The notes: generated by a model from the sequence alone, not told the origin. Counted from the first letter of the stretch, positions 43,638-53,511 are shown. The stretch: 64,000 bases of DNA from Waddlia chondrophila WSU 86-1044 (GCF_000092785.1 NC_014225.1:1377340-1441339), one strand, 5' to 3'. Numbers and translations are program-made.

Positions 43638-44735
43638 ATGTTGAAAATCTCACCGTTCAATACGGATTGTTCCGATTCTCTTCTAACTCCCCTGGAGCTA
43701 AAAGAAAAGTTGCCCGCAACTGTAGCACAAACAGAATTCGTTGAACAGTCCCGGTCTCGAACCCGGCGTATTTTAAACGGTCAAGAATCTCGCCTATTAG
43801 CTATCGTCGGCCCCTGCTCGATCCATGATCCCAGATCTGCAATTGACTATGCGCAAAAATTGAAAAAACTCTCTTCCGAAGTTGAAGAGACGCTGCTGAT
43901 TGTGATGCGGGTGTATTTTGAGAAGCCGCGCACTGTTTTAGGTTGGAAAGGATTTATGTACGATCCCCACTTAAATGGTTCCTATGATGTAGCGACGGGA
44001 GTGCAGTGGACGCGCGAGCTCTTTTTACAGCTGACTGATATGGGGATTCCTTTAGCGGCAGAGCTTCTAGATCCTCTTTCCTTCCACTATTTCGGCGATT
44101 TGATCACTTGGAGCTGCATTGGGGCGCGCACTTCGTCGTCGCAAATCCATCGCCAGATTGCATCTCATCTACCGATGCCTGTCGCTTTTAAAAATAATAC
44201 AGACGGCAACATCGAAATTGCAGTCAATGGCGCAGTTTCATCTTCTGAGCCTCACACCTTTCTCTCTCTCGATCCGAATGGCAAGCTTGCCTGCGTAAAG
44301 TCTCTCGGCAACCCCGACTCCCACATTGTTTTGCGTGGAGGCGAGCAGCGCTCTAATTACGACGCTTCGTCCATTGCTGAGGCGATCGCTCACTTGGAAA
44401 GCGCTCAGATGCCGCAAAAGATCATCATCGATTGCTCGCACGACAACTCCAGACGCAGTCCTTATCGGCAGCGGGAGGTACTGAGTTCAGTGATGGACCA
44501 GATCGTTGCAGGCAATGATGCGATCAAAGGATTTATTCTTGAGAGTCACATCGAGGGGGGCAACCAATCCATTCACGAGTGCGCATCCAACCTGAAATAC
44601 GGCGTATCAATCACCGATCCTTGCCTTGACTGGAAAACGACAAAATCCTTGATAAAAGATGTTGATAATGCTCTTAAAACGAAAAATTTTAGAGGTGAAG
44701 GTTGCCGTCAACTTTTGCCTGAGAGAATCATTTGA
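43638..44735 (+). CDS. aroG: 3-deoxy-7-phosphoheptulonate (DAHP) synthase, class I AroFGH type
   Basis: First step of the shikimate pathway: PEP plus erythrose 4-phosphate to DAHP. 365 residues. Hallmarks: LLAIVGPCSIHDPRSAIDYA (~53), RVYFEKPRTVLGWKGFMYDP (~91), LAAELLDPLSFHYFGDLITW (~137), GARTSSSQIHRQIASHLPMP (~158), FKNNTDGN (~187), IIDCSHDNSRR (~265) and ESHIEGGNQ (~304). It supplies the aro operon 25 kb away. The TGA overlaps the TTG start of the next gene. Which aromatic amino acid inhibits it is not readable. Confidence 0.95.
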   Translation: MLKISPFNTDCSDSLLTPLELKEKLPATVAQTEFVEQSRSRTRRILNGQESRLLAIVGPCSIHDPRSAIDYAQKLKKLSSEVEETLLIVMRVYFEKPRTVLGWKGFMYDPHLNGSYDVATGVQWTRELFLQLTDMGIPLAAELLDPLSFHYFGDLITWSCIGARTSSSQIHRQIASHLPMPVAFKNNTDGNIEIAVNGAVSSSEPHTFLSLDPNGKLACVKSLGNPDSHIVLRGGEQRSNYDASSIAEAIAHLESAQMPQKIIIDCSHDNSRRSPYRQREVLSSVMDQIVAGNDAIKGFILESHIEGGNQSIHECASNLKYGVSITDPCLDWKTTKSLIKDVDNALKTKNFRGEGCRQLLPERII

Positions 44736-45292
44736 AAGACAAAATCAACCAAACACTGAAAGATTCTTTGTTATCTTTAAACACCTTTTTGCTCATGTTT
44801 GCAATCTTTGGCGCCCTTGCCTCCTGTTCGACAAGGATGCTAACCGTGCACTCCGATTATGTAACGCGTGAATCGTTGGCTAGTTTTTATGTGGACACAC
44901 CCGATCCCCTGCTGAACTGCCCGCCTTTTGGGCAACGCCTGGTCATCTCCTGGTCAGTTCCGAAGCAATTAATGGAATTGGATGATCCTCATCTGCGCTT
45001 GCAGCTGCGTTTTAGGAACCGCGAGCAGATCGATCGCAAGATCCCTTTGCGCAGGGCTAAAGGAACAACAGTGTTCCGCATATTGAACGATGAGTATTGC
45101 AAAACAGGAGGTTTTTTAACCTACAGAGTGCAATTGATTGCCGGAGAGTGTGTTTATGAAGAGTCACGGCATCAGCTTTGGGAAGAGCTGATCGCTATCG
45201 ACCGCAATGATGATGAGAGCGGCACCATCAACTTTGTCGATCAACCACTGAAACCTTATCTACTCGAGCACTATCTTCCTCTCCCATTTTGA
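44732..45292 (+). CDS. Putative lipoprotein downstream of DAHP synthase
   Basis: 186 residues from a TTG whose last bases overlap the aroG stop (44732-44735). Residues ~18-32 are hydrophobic and end in the lipobox-like ALASCS, so lipidation at Cys32 is likely. The mature part has LVISWSVPKQLM and LRLQLRFRNREQID, suggesting a beta-sandwich; family not recognised by name. A small gene after aroG also exists in Chlamydia trachomatis as I recall. The last 65 bases overlap the 3' end of the opposite gene at 45228. Confidence 0.65.
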   Translation: MKDKINQTLKDSLLSLNTFLLMFAIFGALASCSTRMLTVHSDYVTRESLASFYVDTPDPLLNCPPFGQRLVISWSVPKQLMELDDPHLRLQLRFRNREQIDRKIPLRRAKGTTVFRILNDEYCKTGGFLTYRVQLIAGECVYEESRHQLWEELIAIDRNDDESGTINFVDQPLKPYLLEHYLPLPF

Positions 45293-46613
45293 CATGGCCT
45301 TTGACATAGTCCAAAGCCTTTTGTGCTGTATCAAAAAATCTTAGCGAAGCCCCTCTGGTGATTTCATCTTTTGTATCCTTGTTTTCTGTAAGTCCATGAG
45401 AATCCATCACTCCCCATTGAGCTGAGGATTCATCATCATCTACTTTAAATAGCAAAATCGACCCTAGTTCCTCACCCCAAGCAGAGGAATAACCAGTGAC
45501 AACAAGATAATCACTTGAAGTCATTAACTCAACTTCATCATCAAAATGTTCTGTGATAAAACTGTGTTCAAATTTATAATCTTCACTTTCAAAATCTTCA
45601 GAAATTCCCTTAAAAACGCCATTAAATTCTTTTCCTTCTGGAGGATTTTCAACACGCTCTTTACCGACATGCCGATCAATGCCGTCTTTGATTACCTGTT
45701 CAAAATCTTCTCTTGTTACTAAATACTCGTTATTACTTTCCATCCATAAAATCGCCTGTCCACAGATGGATGCGCAAGCCATCTTCCCCACCTCTTCCGG
45801 CTGGTTCTCAATTTGAATTCCTCCTTGAGAAACATCTAAAAAGACATCTCCTTCTTTTTGCAAGCCGATCGCGACTCGTATCTCATCTGCAAAATCAACA
45901 TCTTTCAACTGTTTCAGCACTTCATTTTGCTGCTCTTTGGTTAAATTTAATTTCGGATCTTGCAAGATTTTTTTGACTTCATCTGCTGAATCTGCTGAAT
46001 CTGCTTCGATGATTTTCTTGATTTTTTCTAAATCTGATGCGATAGGATTAGTGCTACTCAAATGTTCAATAAACGCAAAAACTTCGTTGGGGACTTCTTT
46101 AAATCGTATAGAAGAATCTCTCAATTTTTCCGTTTCTTCTTTAATATCCAGTTCTACTTCGCCAGACGACGAAGGAACTCGCTTTAAAGCTCCAGTATTC
46201 AATTGAAAAATAGTTCGCACAGTGGAAATTGTCTGAAATAATGGAAGATTTTTCGTCTTGAGTGCATCCGAAAAGATCTGATAGTTGGAATCCTTGTTCG
46301 CCTTATATTGAATCTGCTCCCCTCCCTTCCCACGCAATGAAGCGCTAATCGAGTGTCCCGCCAGATTCTTTAATTGTTCGACTCCAATTTTTGAAATCAC
46401 CTCTTCCATTGTCGCATCAACTGCATCGTCACTAATTCCATATTTCTCTTTTACCGCTTGACGACTATAGGAAACCTTCACCGTATATTCTTTCCCATCA
46501 GCTTTAAAAGTCGCAGCTCTTGTCGTCCTTTCCGTTTCATCACTACCGGACGTCGAAGAACTTTGCCAATGGATAGATCCTCCGTCTGGAGGTATTCCCC
46601 CTGTACTAGTCAT
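45228..46613 (-). CDS. Cysteine-protease-like protein with Cys...Asp-x-His-Gly motif
   Basis: 461 residues, no signal or membrane span. The N-terminal ~250 residues are helical and charged, with DSADSAD repeats at ~205. The C-terminal domain has GKMACASICGQAILWM (Cys280, Cys284) and WGVMDSHGLTEN (Asp404-x-His406). Cys280 and Cys284 line up with Cys313 and Cys317 of the protein at 6036, and both have a final Asp-x-His-Gly, so they belong to one family. The layout resembles UL36-type deubiquitinases; activity and substrate are unproven. Candidate secreted effector. Confidence 0.6.
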   Translation of the reverse strand: MTSTGGIPPDGGSIHWQSSSTSGSDETERTTRAATFKADGKEYTVKVSYSRQAVKEKYGISDDAVDATMEEVISKIGVEQLKNLAGHSISASLRGKGGEQIQYKANKDSNYQIFSDALKTKNLPLFQTISTVRTIFQLNTGALKRVPSSSGEVELDIKEETEKLRDSSIRFKEVPNEVFAFIEHLSSTNPIASDLEKIKKIIEADSADSADEVKKILQDPKLNLTKEQQNEVLKQLKDVDFADEIRVAIGLQKEGDVFLDVSQGGIQIENQPEEVGKMACASICGQAILWMESNNEYLVTREDFEQVIKDGIDRHVGKERVENPPEGKEFNGVFKGISEDFESEDYKFEHSFITEHFDDEVELMTSSDYLVVTGYSSAWGEELGSILLFKVDDDESSAQWGVMDSHGLTENKDTKDEITRGASLRFFDTAQKALDYVKGHVKMGEEDSARVDKVSVVDRQS

Positions 46614-46687
46614 TTTATTACCCTCTTACTATTTCATATTCCTACAGAATCATTATATAAAATGGTAAAAAAAACATCAATATTTCT

Positions 46688-47374
46688 TTAATTTTTTGTT
46701 AAGACATAACCAATTGATAAACGTTTATACCGATCAGCCCCTTCATTGCGGAGCTTGCAGGCAGGGCAATGCTGACACCCTCTTCCCCCAATTCCTTCAT
46801 AGCAAGTAATCGTCTCTTTCAATAAGTAATCCAAAACCCCTAATTGATCAGCGAGCGCCATTGTCTGGCATTTTGTCATCTGTACAATCGGCGTCACAAT
46901 TTCAAACCGCGGATTGTCTAAATCTATCCGCAAAATTTTCTCCATTAGATCCATATAATCTCTTGAACAGTCTCTATAGCCGGAATTAGCCCCCTCCACC
47001 TCGATCACTCCCATGTAGATTTTTTCTGCTCCTAGATGATTGGCATGGATCGCTGCCAGACGCGCCATTAATCCATTCCGCCCTAAAACCAACGTATTAG
47101 GCGGCCTGCCTTGAGAATGCTCGATTGCAATTTCGGTGTTCATCAGCGCGTTATCAGTGATCTCCTGCAGGCAATCCAACTGAATAACGCAGTGGTCTAC
47201 CCCCCAATCTCTGCAAATTTTTGCAGCTTGGACAAGTTCATTGGAATGCCGCTGCCCATAGCGAAAAGAAATAGACAACACCTGATCGGCTCCATGGCGG
47301 TCGATTGCCAACTTAAGGCAAAGAGAAGAATCCATTCCGCCAGAGTGAACCACTAATGCCTGTTTACAACGCAT
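46688..47374 (-). CDS. queC: 7-cyano-7-deazaguanine synthase (preQ0 synthase)
   Basis: ATP-dependent amidation of carboxy-deazaguanine to preQ0 for queuosine in tRNA. 228 residues from ATG 47374; a TTG six bases upstream is the alternative. P-loop VVHSGGMDSSLCL (~7), ISFRYGQRHSNEL (~36), VLGRNGLMARLAAIHA (~96), and the zinc cluster CYEGIGGRGCQHCPAC (~192-207). Overlaps the msbA end by 11 bases. None of queD, queE or queF is nearby. Confidence 0.95.
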   Translation of the reverse strand: MRCKQALVVHSGGMDSSLCLKLAIDRHGADQVLSISFRYGQRHSNELVQAAKICRDWGVDHCVIQLDCLQEITDNALMNTEIAIEHSQGRPPNTLVLGRNGLMARLAAIHANHLGAEKIYMGVIEVEGANSGYRDCSRDYMDLMEKILRIDLDNPRFEIVTPIVQMTKCQTMALADQLGVLDYLLKETITCYEGIGGRGCQHCPACKLRNEGADRYKRLSIGYVLTKN

Positions 47375-49295
47375 GCGCAAGCTCTCTCTGACCGCTTGAT
47401 TGATGCATCGCGTTCCACATCTGACGAAAGCCTGGGCAGCACTTCAAGAGCTCATCCTTAGTTCCCTCAGCAATCTTTTGCCCTCCCTCAAGGTAGATGA
47501 TCTTATCTGCATCTTCAATCGTGGTCAGACGGTGAGCAATGATAATCTGAGTCATCTGCCCTCTAAGCGCTGCGATCGCCGTTTTAATGCCATGTTCGCT
47601 CACTGTATCAAGTGCCGATGTAGCCTCGTCTAAAATCAGAATAGGGGCATCCTTAAATAGGGCCCGAGCAATAGCCAAACGCTGCTGCTGGCCTCCGGAG
47701 AGGTTCTTTCCTGTTTCTGAAAGGATGGAGTCATATCTATTCGGAAGACGCTCGATAAACTCATGGGCATGCGCTTTGACAGCAGCCTCTTTTACCTTTT
47801 CCAATGTATAGGGACATCCAAAAGAGACATTCGCCGCCACAGTATCGATAAATAAAAAGGGTCTTTGCGGCACAAAAGCGATCTGATCCCTCAGTGATTT
47901 TTGGGTATACGACTCGATGGGGAGGCCGTCAATGCGAATTTCACCTGACTGCGGTTCATAGAGCCTCGGAATCAGCTGGACAATGGTTGACTTTCCTGCG
48001 CCTGTAGGCCCGACAATCGCAACTGTCTCCCCTTTTTTTACAGAAAAACTAAGGTTGTTCAAAATCCATTCATTGCCATATCGAAAACTGACATTGTCAA
48101 ACTCTATCGACTCTTTAAACTCGGTCAATTTCACCGCGTCCGGCCTGTCTGTAATGCAGGGTTTGACCGACATCACATCATACATGCGATCGGCAGCAGC
48201 AATTCCTCTTTGAATCCGGCTATTTTCTTCAGCGAATTTTTTAACAGGCTCATAAAAAACATACAGCAACCCGCAAAAGAAAAGCGCTTCCGATACACTA
48301 AGCTTCAAAACATACAACCCCCAAAGCATAGATATGGAGAGGAAGGACATCGCAATCGTATGCACAACCGGTCTGGACGAAAGATCGTAACGGGCGCTTT
48401 TTTTCTCAAGCCTGGCCATCTGCTCATTTTGCTCCTTGTATTTTTTCAAGGAGAAATCTTCCATAGAAAAAACTTTGACTGTTTGGATTCCCGATAAAAA
48501 GTCGATAAGGACAGAAGTGAACTGTTCTTGATTCTGCTGAATCTGCCTGGAAATTTTTCGCACTCGTCCTGAGATATAGACGATCGGAATGACGATCAAC
48601 GGAAATCCAAGAAAAACGATCAAAGAAAGCTGCCACGATGTGTAAAAGCAGAGAATCAAGGTAGACACCACTGTAAAAGGTGTTTGCAGATAGTTTGTCA
48701 ACACTGCTGTTACAGCCTCGGCAATCATTGAAGAGTCTCCAACGACTCTCGACGAAAGTGAACCGATGTTGTAGTTTTGATAAAACTCCATCGGCATCGA
48801 CTGGATATGCTCGAAATACTCTTGTCTAAGATCGCGGCTCACCCGAATCGCAAGCACGCGGGTTGCAAATCGGTGAGCAAAAAGGGTAACCGCTTTAAAA
48901 AGTGCAACAAATACCAAGACAATCGCTAAATGACGCAAGCTGTTTGAGATCGGAAAATAGCGATCGATGACGTTAATTGCTTGCTGAATACGATCGCTGC
49001 TCTTCATATTGGCAATGAAGTCGCGCGCTTCCTCTTTTGTCAAAATATCAGAATGGGTCATCTCGCCCCAACGCTCATCCACCGTTTTCCTATCGATGGC
49101 ATCGACACGCTGCAGCGCCCCCTCTTTGATCGGTGCAAATAATTCGAAAGCATCAGGACCTTTTTTGGTCATCACACCGATCGCTAATACTTCCAACTGC
49201 GTTGCAATTGTTAACGCACACATGGCAAATACTGTAAAAATGAAGAGAGAACGATGCTTAGGATTTCCCAATGCCGAAAGAAATAATTTTTTCAT
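47364..49295 (-). CDS. msbA: ABC transporter, MsbA-type lipid A exporter
   Basis: 643 residues from ATG 49295; a 39-residue longer reading would overlap the preceding gene's end. Membrane domain ~1-370 with about six spans; an insert of charged residues (~45-95, ending RIQQAINVIDRYFP) follows span 1. ATPase domain: Walker A IVGPTGAGKSTIV (~428), Q-loop VPQRPFLF (~478), signature LSGGQQQRLAIARAL (~529), Walker B ILILDEATSALD (~551), and H-loop IIIAHRLTT (~585). Flips lipid A core across the inner membrane. Order msbA-accA-L,D-transpeptidase-HU/IHF recalls Chlamydia. Confidence 0.88.
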   Translation of the reverse strand: MKKLFLSALGNPKHRSLFIFTVFAMCALTIATQLEVLAIGVMTKKGPDAFELFAPIKEGALQRVDAIDRKTVDERWGEMTHSDILTKEEARDFIANMKSSDRIQQAINVIDRYFPISNSLRHLAIVLVFVALFKAVTLFAHRFATRVLAIRVSRDLRQEYFEHIQSMPMEFYQNYNIGSLSSRVVGDSSMIAEAVTAVLTNYLQTPFTVVSTLILCFYTSWQLSLIVFLGFPLIVIPIVYISGRVRKISRQIQQNQEQFTSVLIDFLSGIQTVKVFSMEDFSLKKYKEQNEQMARLEKKSARYDLSSRPVVHTIAMSFLSISMLWGLYVLKLSVSEALFFCGLLYVFYEPVKKFAEENSRIQRGIAAADRMYDVMSVKPCITDRPDAVKLTEFKESIEFDNVSFRYGNEWILNNLSFSVKKGETVAIVGPTGAGKSTIVQLIPRLYEPQSGEIRIDGLPIESYTQKSLRDQIAFVPQRPFLFIDTVAANVSFGCPYTLEKVKEAAVKAHAHEFIERLPNRYDSILSETGKNLSGGQQQRLAIARALFKDAPILILDEATSALDTVSEHGIKTAIAALRGQMTQIIIAHRLTTIEDADKIIYLEGGQKIAEGTKDELLKCCPGFRQMWNAMHQSSGQRELAHAL

Positions 49296-49305
49296 GGTTG
49301 GATAC

Positions 49306-49632
49306 TTAAGATAAATGTGCCGCCATCGACTCTTCACGAATATCTGAGTGGGAGGCATTCCAAAGCAGCTCTCCTTTGTCAAACAAAAAAACTTGAGGAC
49401 TCTGATGGACAACTCCGGTCAATTCTGCGATTAAATCACTGACATCTCTATGTTCAATGACTTTAACAAATGCGCAAATCACCTCTTGGTGCTTTCCTGA
49501 AAACCGTTCAAACTCTGCAAATGCCATCGCACTGACCGGACAACGGGTGCTATGTTTGAATATAAAAAAAGTTTTCGCTTGATTTTCTTCAAGCAGGCTC
49601 TTCAGCTGCAAGGTGCTCGTCACTTCGATCAT
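49306..49632 (-). CDS. ytxJ: YtxJ/BrxC-like monothiol thioredoxin-fold protein
   Basis: 108 residues from ATG 49632 (GGAG about ten bases upstream; a longer frame would run further into accA). The core [20 protein letters not shown] (~22) is the YtxJ family motif with one active Cys (R-C-P-V-S), followed by [20 protein letters not shown] and [12 protein letters not shown] (cis-Pro loop). In Firmicutes this protein (BrxC) reduces bacillithiol mixed disulphides. It overlaps the 3' end of accA by 44 bases and precedes msbA by 10 bases, so it is in the operon. Confidence 0.82.
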   Translation of the reverse strand: MIEVTSTLQLKSLLEENQAKTFFIFKHSTRCPVSAMAFAEFERFSGKHQEVICAFVKVIEHRDVSDLIAELTGVVHQSPQVFLFDKGELLWNASHSDIREESMAAHLS

Positions 49633-50614
49633 ATTCTTCCAACTCCTCTTTTTGAAATTCACCCATGTTTCGGAATTTGAGATAACGCTGCTCCAAAAGC
49701 AATTCGGAAGGGATCCGTTTTAAGACCTGGTAATGTTCATTAATGAATTTGATGACACTTTCATAGACAACTTCAGGTTGATGATGCGCTCCGCCTAAAG
49801 GCTCAGGAATAATTTCATCAATCATTCCAAATTTCTGCAAATATTCGGCGTTCAGCTTCAGGGCAGAAGACGCCTCCACGTTTTTCGATGCATCTTTCCA
49901 AAGGATTGAAGCACAGCCTTCTGGAGAGATCACGGAATAGTAGGAATGCTCAAGCATTCCGATCACATCGCCAATTCCCATGCCCAAAGCGCCTCCCGAA
50001 CATCCTTCTCCGATGACAAGTACTATAATCGGAGTTTTAATCAGAGACATCTCCTTAAGATTATGCGCAATCGCCCAGCCCTGTCCTCTTTCTTCAGCCT
50101 CTAAACCTGGATATGCTCCAGGCGTATCGAGCAAAGAGACGATCGGCAGGCAGAACCGTTCCGCCATTTTCATCAATCGAAAAGCTTTGCGAAAACCTTC
50201 AGGGTGAAGCATGCCAAAGTTGCGTTTGACACGGCTTTCGGTATCATTCCCTTTTTCCTGCCCGACGATGACACACTTCATTCCGTTGATTGTCGCCAAT
50301 CCCCCCACAATCGAAGGATCGTCGCGGTATAAACGGTCGCCATGCAATTCAACGAAAGAGTCGCAAATATTTTTGATATAATCCAGCGTCTTAGGTCTCT
50401 GTGGATGGCGGCAGATGCCAACCCTTTCCCATGCCGTCAACTCTCCGTAAACCTTTTCTTTGAGCTCTTCAAGCTTCTCTTCCAGCTTGATAATTTCGGA
50501 ATTGAAAAGCGGATTATTCTGATTTTGCTTCTTTAAATGGTCGATCGTTTTGATATATTCAAAAATTTGTTTTTCATGAGGCAAAATATCTTTCATCAGC
50601 TTCATTTCTTTCAT
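49589..50614 (-). CDS. accA: Acetyl-CoA carboxylase carboxyltransferase subunit alpha
   Basis: With AccD transfers carboxyl from biotin to acetyl-CoA for fatty-acid synthesis. 341 residues from ATG 50614 (AGAGG eight bases upstream), which also avoids overlap with the upstream gene. Hallmarks: [16 protein letters not shown] (~60), [16 protein letters not shown] (~88), [37 protein letters not shown] (~148), [16 protein letters not shown] (~184) and [13 protein letters not shown]. Preceding gene stop is 4 bases away. Confidence 0.96.
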   Translation of the reverse strand: MKEMKLMKDILPHEKQIFEYIKTIDHLKKQNQNNPLFNSEIIKLEEKLEELKEKVYGELTAWERVGICRHPQRPKTLDYIKNICDSFVELHGDRLYRDDPSIVGGLATINGMKCVIVGQEKGNDTESRVKRNFGMLHPEGFRKAFRLMKMAERFCLPIVSLLDTPGAYPGLEAEERGQGWAIAHNLKEMSLIKTPIIVLVIGEGCSGGALGMGIGDVIGMLEHSYYSVISPEGCASILWKDASKNVEASSALKLNAEYLQKFGMIDEIIPEPLGGAHHQPEVVYESVIKFINEHYQVLKRIPSELLLEQRYLKFRNMGEFQKEELEEYDRSDEHLAAEEPA

Positions 50615-50618
50615 TAGC

Positions 50619-51614
50619 TTAACCTCTAGATTCTTTGCCGGGGAGCTTTGCATCGTGGAAATTTTTCACAATTTCAATCACGGCGGGCTTAGTTATAATC
50701 ACAGAAAACAGTTCCTCCATATCCTTGGTTGCCAACCGAATGCATCCATCACTCTCATATTTTCCAAGAGTATCACTGTTTTCAACCAGCTCTCCTTTCG
50801 CGTTAGGCATTAAAGGCAGTCCATGAATTCCGAATCCTTTAGCAGGAGCTGTGCAGTGATCCAATTCCTCCTCAAAAGGGATCCAGCGTGTGCCAAAGAT
50901 GCGAACCATTTCAACTTTATCCCCTTGATGAAATCCCATCGTTTTTGGACGATAAACAGCGACTTTTTCCCCTAGGGAATACTTGCCCAAAGGAGTGAGG
51001 CTTCCAGACTCGTAATCTTTTTCCAATCTTCCCAATCCGACCTGATAGGTCTTGACTAAAACCCGGTCGTTGCTCTCTTCATCTAAATAGTAAAACCACA
51101 TCTTGCTGCGCTGCAGATCGACCAGAAGATAAAAAGAAAGGTTCTTGTCTTCTTTAAAAACATTGAAGCGATCGCCGTCGACAACATCTTGCTTATCGTA
51201 TAAGGGTTTTCCATTGAGACTGCGGGCAATAAAGTGACGGGAGGTCTTGTAGTGGGAGGCATAATCAGCAATCCAAGCCGCACGCCCCTTTAACCAAGGA
51301 ACTTTCTTCTTATATGTGATTGTCTCCACAATGGGAAATTTCTGCCCTCTAGTATTGAAAAACTCATCAATCCGATCCGCTTCAGGAACTTCTTGTGCGG
51401 TTTCTTCAGTTGAAGCCGCTGCCAATAATTCCAGAGATTTCTCTTCTTTTACAGCGTCGGTCACCAAAGGATCTTCCTCTATGCTGACAGGAGCAAGAAC
51501 AATTTCTGTCTCAGCCAAGGGATCGCTGATCTCTTTTTTCTTGAAAATTGCAGCAATAGCAATCGACCCGAATAACAACACAGTTATAATAGCCAATAAC
51601 TTAGGAAAAGACAT
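50619..51614 (-). CDS. L,D-transpeptidase (YkuD family), membrane-anchored
   Basis: 331 residues. N-terminal span (~5-24, [19 protein letters not shown]) anchors it facing the periplasm. An Ala/Glu/Asp-rich linker (~30-80) follows. The YkuD catalytic domain occupies ~160-318 with [36 protein letters not shown] (His264) and the active-site [16 protein letters not shown] (Cys291). It cross-links peptidoglycan stem peptides or attaches them to proteins. Preceded by GAGGAAAT and followed at 4 bases by accA. It occupies the place of the Chlamydia gene between accA and the HU/IHF gene. Confidence 0.9.
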   Translation of the reverse strand: MSFPKLLAIITVLLFGSIAIAAIFKKKEISDPLAETEIVLAPVSIEEDPLVTDAVKEEKSLELLAAASTEETAQEVPEADRIDEFFNTRGQKFPIVETITYKKKVPWLKGRAAWIADYASHYKTSRHFIARSLNGKPLYDKQDVVDGDRFNVFKEDKNLSFYLLVDLQRSKMWFYYLDEESNDRVLVKTYQVGLGRLEKDYESGSLTPLGKYSLGEKVAVYRPKTMGFHQGDKVEMVRIFGTRWIPFEEELDHCTAPAKGFGIHGLPLMPNAKGELVENSDTLGKYESDGCIRLATKDMEELFSVIITKPAVIEIVKNFHDAKLPGKESRG

Positions 51615-51791
51615 ATTTCCTCTATGGATAATTAAAATTTAGTAGATGATTATATAATATCCAATTAAAATTGCCAAGTTTATTATTTGGATGCATTGAA
51701 GCACGATTAAGACTCCCTGAAAAATGAGAGATTGCCGAAAATTCAGCTTTCACTCGTTTCTTTTCAAATAATCTCTAACGAAATGTTTTAT

Positions 51792-52124
51792 TTACTCTAC
51801 AGATGCTAGCTCTTCTGGTGTCTTTTCAATCAACTTCCGCATCCTCTTTCCTGGAGTGAATTTAACAGCAGGCCTTGCCGGAATAACGATTGGCACAGAC
51901 GCATTTTTCGGATTTCTGCCGATTTTCTGTTTTCTTTCAACAACTTCAAAAACACCAAAATCGCGGAATTCAAGACGCTCTCCATTTGTCAGACAATCCG
52001 TCATCTTATCAAGAAAAGCTTGGATGACATGTCTCACATCATTGGGATGAATCCCCTTATCCTGGGATATCGCATTGATTAACTTTTTCTTTGTCACTGT
52101 AGATTTCTTATCATCAAAAGACAT
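51792..52124 (-). CDS. HU/IHF-family DNA-binding protein
   Basis: 110 residues, good GGAG ribosome site. Histone-like fold: TKKKLINAISQDKGIHPNDV (helices), RLEFRDFGVFEVVERKQKIG (~54) and the arm GRNPKNASVPIVIPARPAVK with FTPGKRMRKLI (~73-100). It bends or wraps DNA as a dimer. Annotated as IHF (himD) in Chlamydia. A 177-base gap to the next gene (51615-51791) contains only AT-rich sequence. Confidence 0.92.
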   Translation of the reverse strand: MSFDDKKSTVTKKKLINAISQDKGIHPNDVRHVIQAFLDKMTDCLTNGERLEFRDFGVFEVVERKQKIGRNPKNASVPIVIPARPAVKFTPGKRMRKLIEKTPEELASVE

Positions 52125-52227
52125 AATTGCAGACTCCTTAAAGTTTAAGTGCCACCGACTTATTCCATTTCGTGTCGTGACTGATCGCCATTCTTATTCT
52201 CATGTTTGTTTTCAAGCAAGACTTTTT

Positions 52228-53511
52228 TTATTTTACCGGTTTATCTAGACGGATAAGCTTTTTATTTTTCTTTCCTACTGCAAGCAAAATCAAACGGCCG
52301 TCAACAAAATCATCTGCTGTGAAAACATGATTTTCTTCAGTCATTTTTTTGTTATTCAGATAGCAGCCGCCATTGCGAATCAACCTTCTTGCCTGCCCTT
52401 TACTCTCCTGCAAACCTGTTAAGACAACGACATCGATGAGCTTATTGTTAACAATTTCTTCCGCTTTGAAGGTTTCAGAAGGCATGTCATGGGCTATCGA
52501 TTCTAGAACTTCCGCATTGAGATCAGTTTCTCGGCCAGGTTTCGCAGCTTCCGTCACTTTCAAGGCAGTCTTCAATCCTTGATCGCCATGCACCATTTGC
52601 GTCACTTCTGCTGCCAAGCGTTTCTGAGCTGTATTGGGAACATAATCTTCCCGTTCCATCATCGATTCGTACTTCCTAATTTCGTCCATTTCCATAAACG
52701 TCAGCATTTTCATTAATCGGATCACATCATTGTCTTGTACACGAACAAGATACTGGTAAAACTGATAAGGAGAAAGCTTATCGGGAGAAAGCCAAATGGC
52801 ACCTTCTTCGCTTTTTCCAAATTTTTTACCGTCGCTAGTCGTTAGCAAAGGCATCGTCAAGCCATAAACCTCTTTTCCTGCTACACGGCGAACCAAATCA
52901 ATTCCGGCAGTGATGTTTCCCCATTGATCACTGCCGCCAATCTGAACTGAAACATTGTGATTTTCGTTGAGATAAAGAAAATCATATCCCTGAAGCAATT
53001 GATAGCTGAACTCTGTAAAGCTCAATCCCTCTTCCGATTCAAGCCTTGTGCGAACGCTTTCCTTGGACAACATCGTGCTGACACGGAAGTATTTGCCTAC
53101 CTCTCGAAGAAATTGGACGAAGGAAAACTGCCTAAACCAGTCATAGTTATTCAAAACAACTGGGCTTGCCTTGGCCAGCGTAAAGTCCAAGATGCCATGG
53201 AAGTTTTTCCGAATCCCTTCAACATTGCGACTCAACTGCTTTTCATCCAACAGCTGCCTCTCCTTCGATTTTCCCGAGGGGTCGCCAATCATTCCTGTCG
53301 CTCCTCCCAAAATCACATAAGGGGTATGGCCAAACTTTTGAAACCAAGCAAGCCCCATGATAGCAACCATATTGCCCAAGTGCAGGCTATCGCTTGTCGG
53401 ATCAAATCCGCAGTAAACATGAACCTGTTTCTCAAGAAAATCGCCCAATTGATCGTGGGTGACAGACTCGATAAATCCTCTTTCCCGCAAGGTTTCCAGC
53501 AAATTCGACAT
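52228..53511 (-). CDS. tyrS: Tyrosyl-tRNA synthetase
   Basis: 427 residues, normal length. Class I motifs: YCGFDPTSDSLHLGNMVAIM (~33, HIGH variant HLGN), GATGMIGDPSGKSKER (~65), FLYLNENHNVSVQIGGSDQW (~176), and KFGKSEEGAIWLS (~230, KMSKS variant KFGKS). C-terminal S4 RNA-binding domain from ~360 (SKGQARRLIRNGGCYLNNKK). Monocistronic. Confidence 0.97.
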   Translation of the reverse strand: MSNLLETLRERGFIESVTHDQLGDFLEKQVHVYCGFDPTSDSLHLGNMVAIMGLAWFQKFGHTPYVILGGATGMIGDPSGKSKERQLLDEKQLSRNVEGIRKNFHGILDFTLAKASPVVLNNYDWFRQFSFVQFLREVGKYFRVSTMLSKESVRTRLESEEGLSFTEFSYQLLQGYDFLYLNENHNVSVQIGGSDQWGNITAGIDLVRRVAGKEVYGLTMPLLTTSDGKKFGKSEEGAIWLSPDKLSPYQFYQYLVRVQDNDVIRLMKMLTFMEMDEIRKYESMMEREDYVPNTAQKRLAAEVTQMVHGDQGLKTALKVTEAAKPGRETDLNAEVLESIAHDMPSETFKAEEIVNNKLIDVVVLTGLQESKGQARRLIRNGGCYLNNKKMTEENHVFTADDFVDGRLILLAVGKKNKKLIRLDKPVK

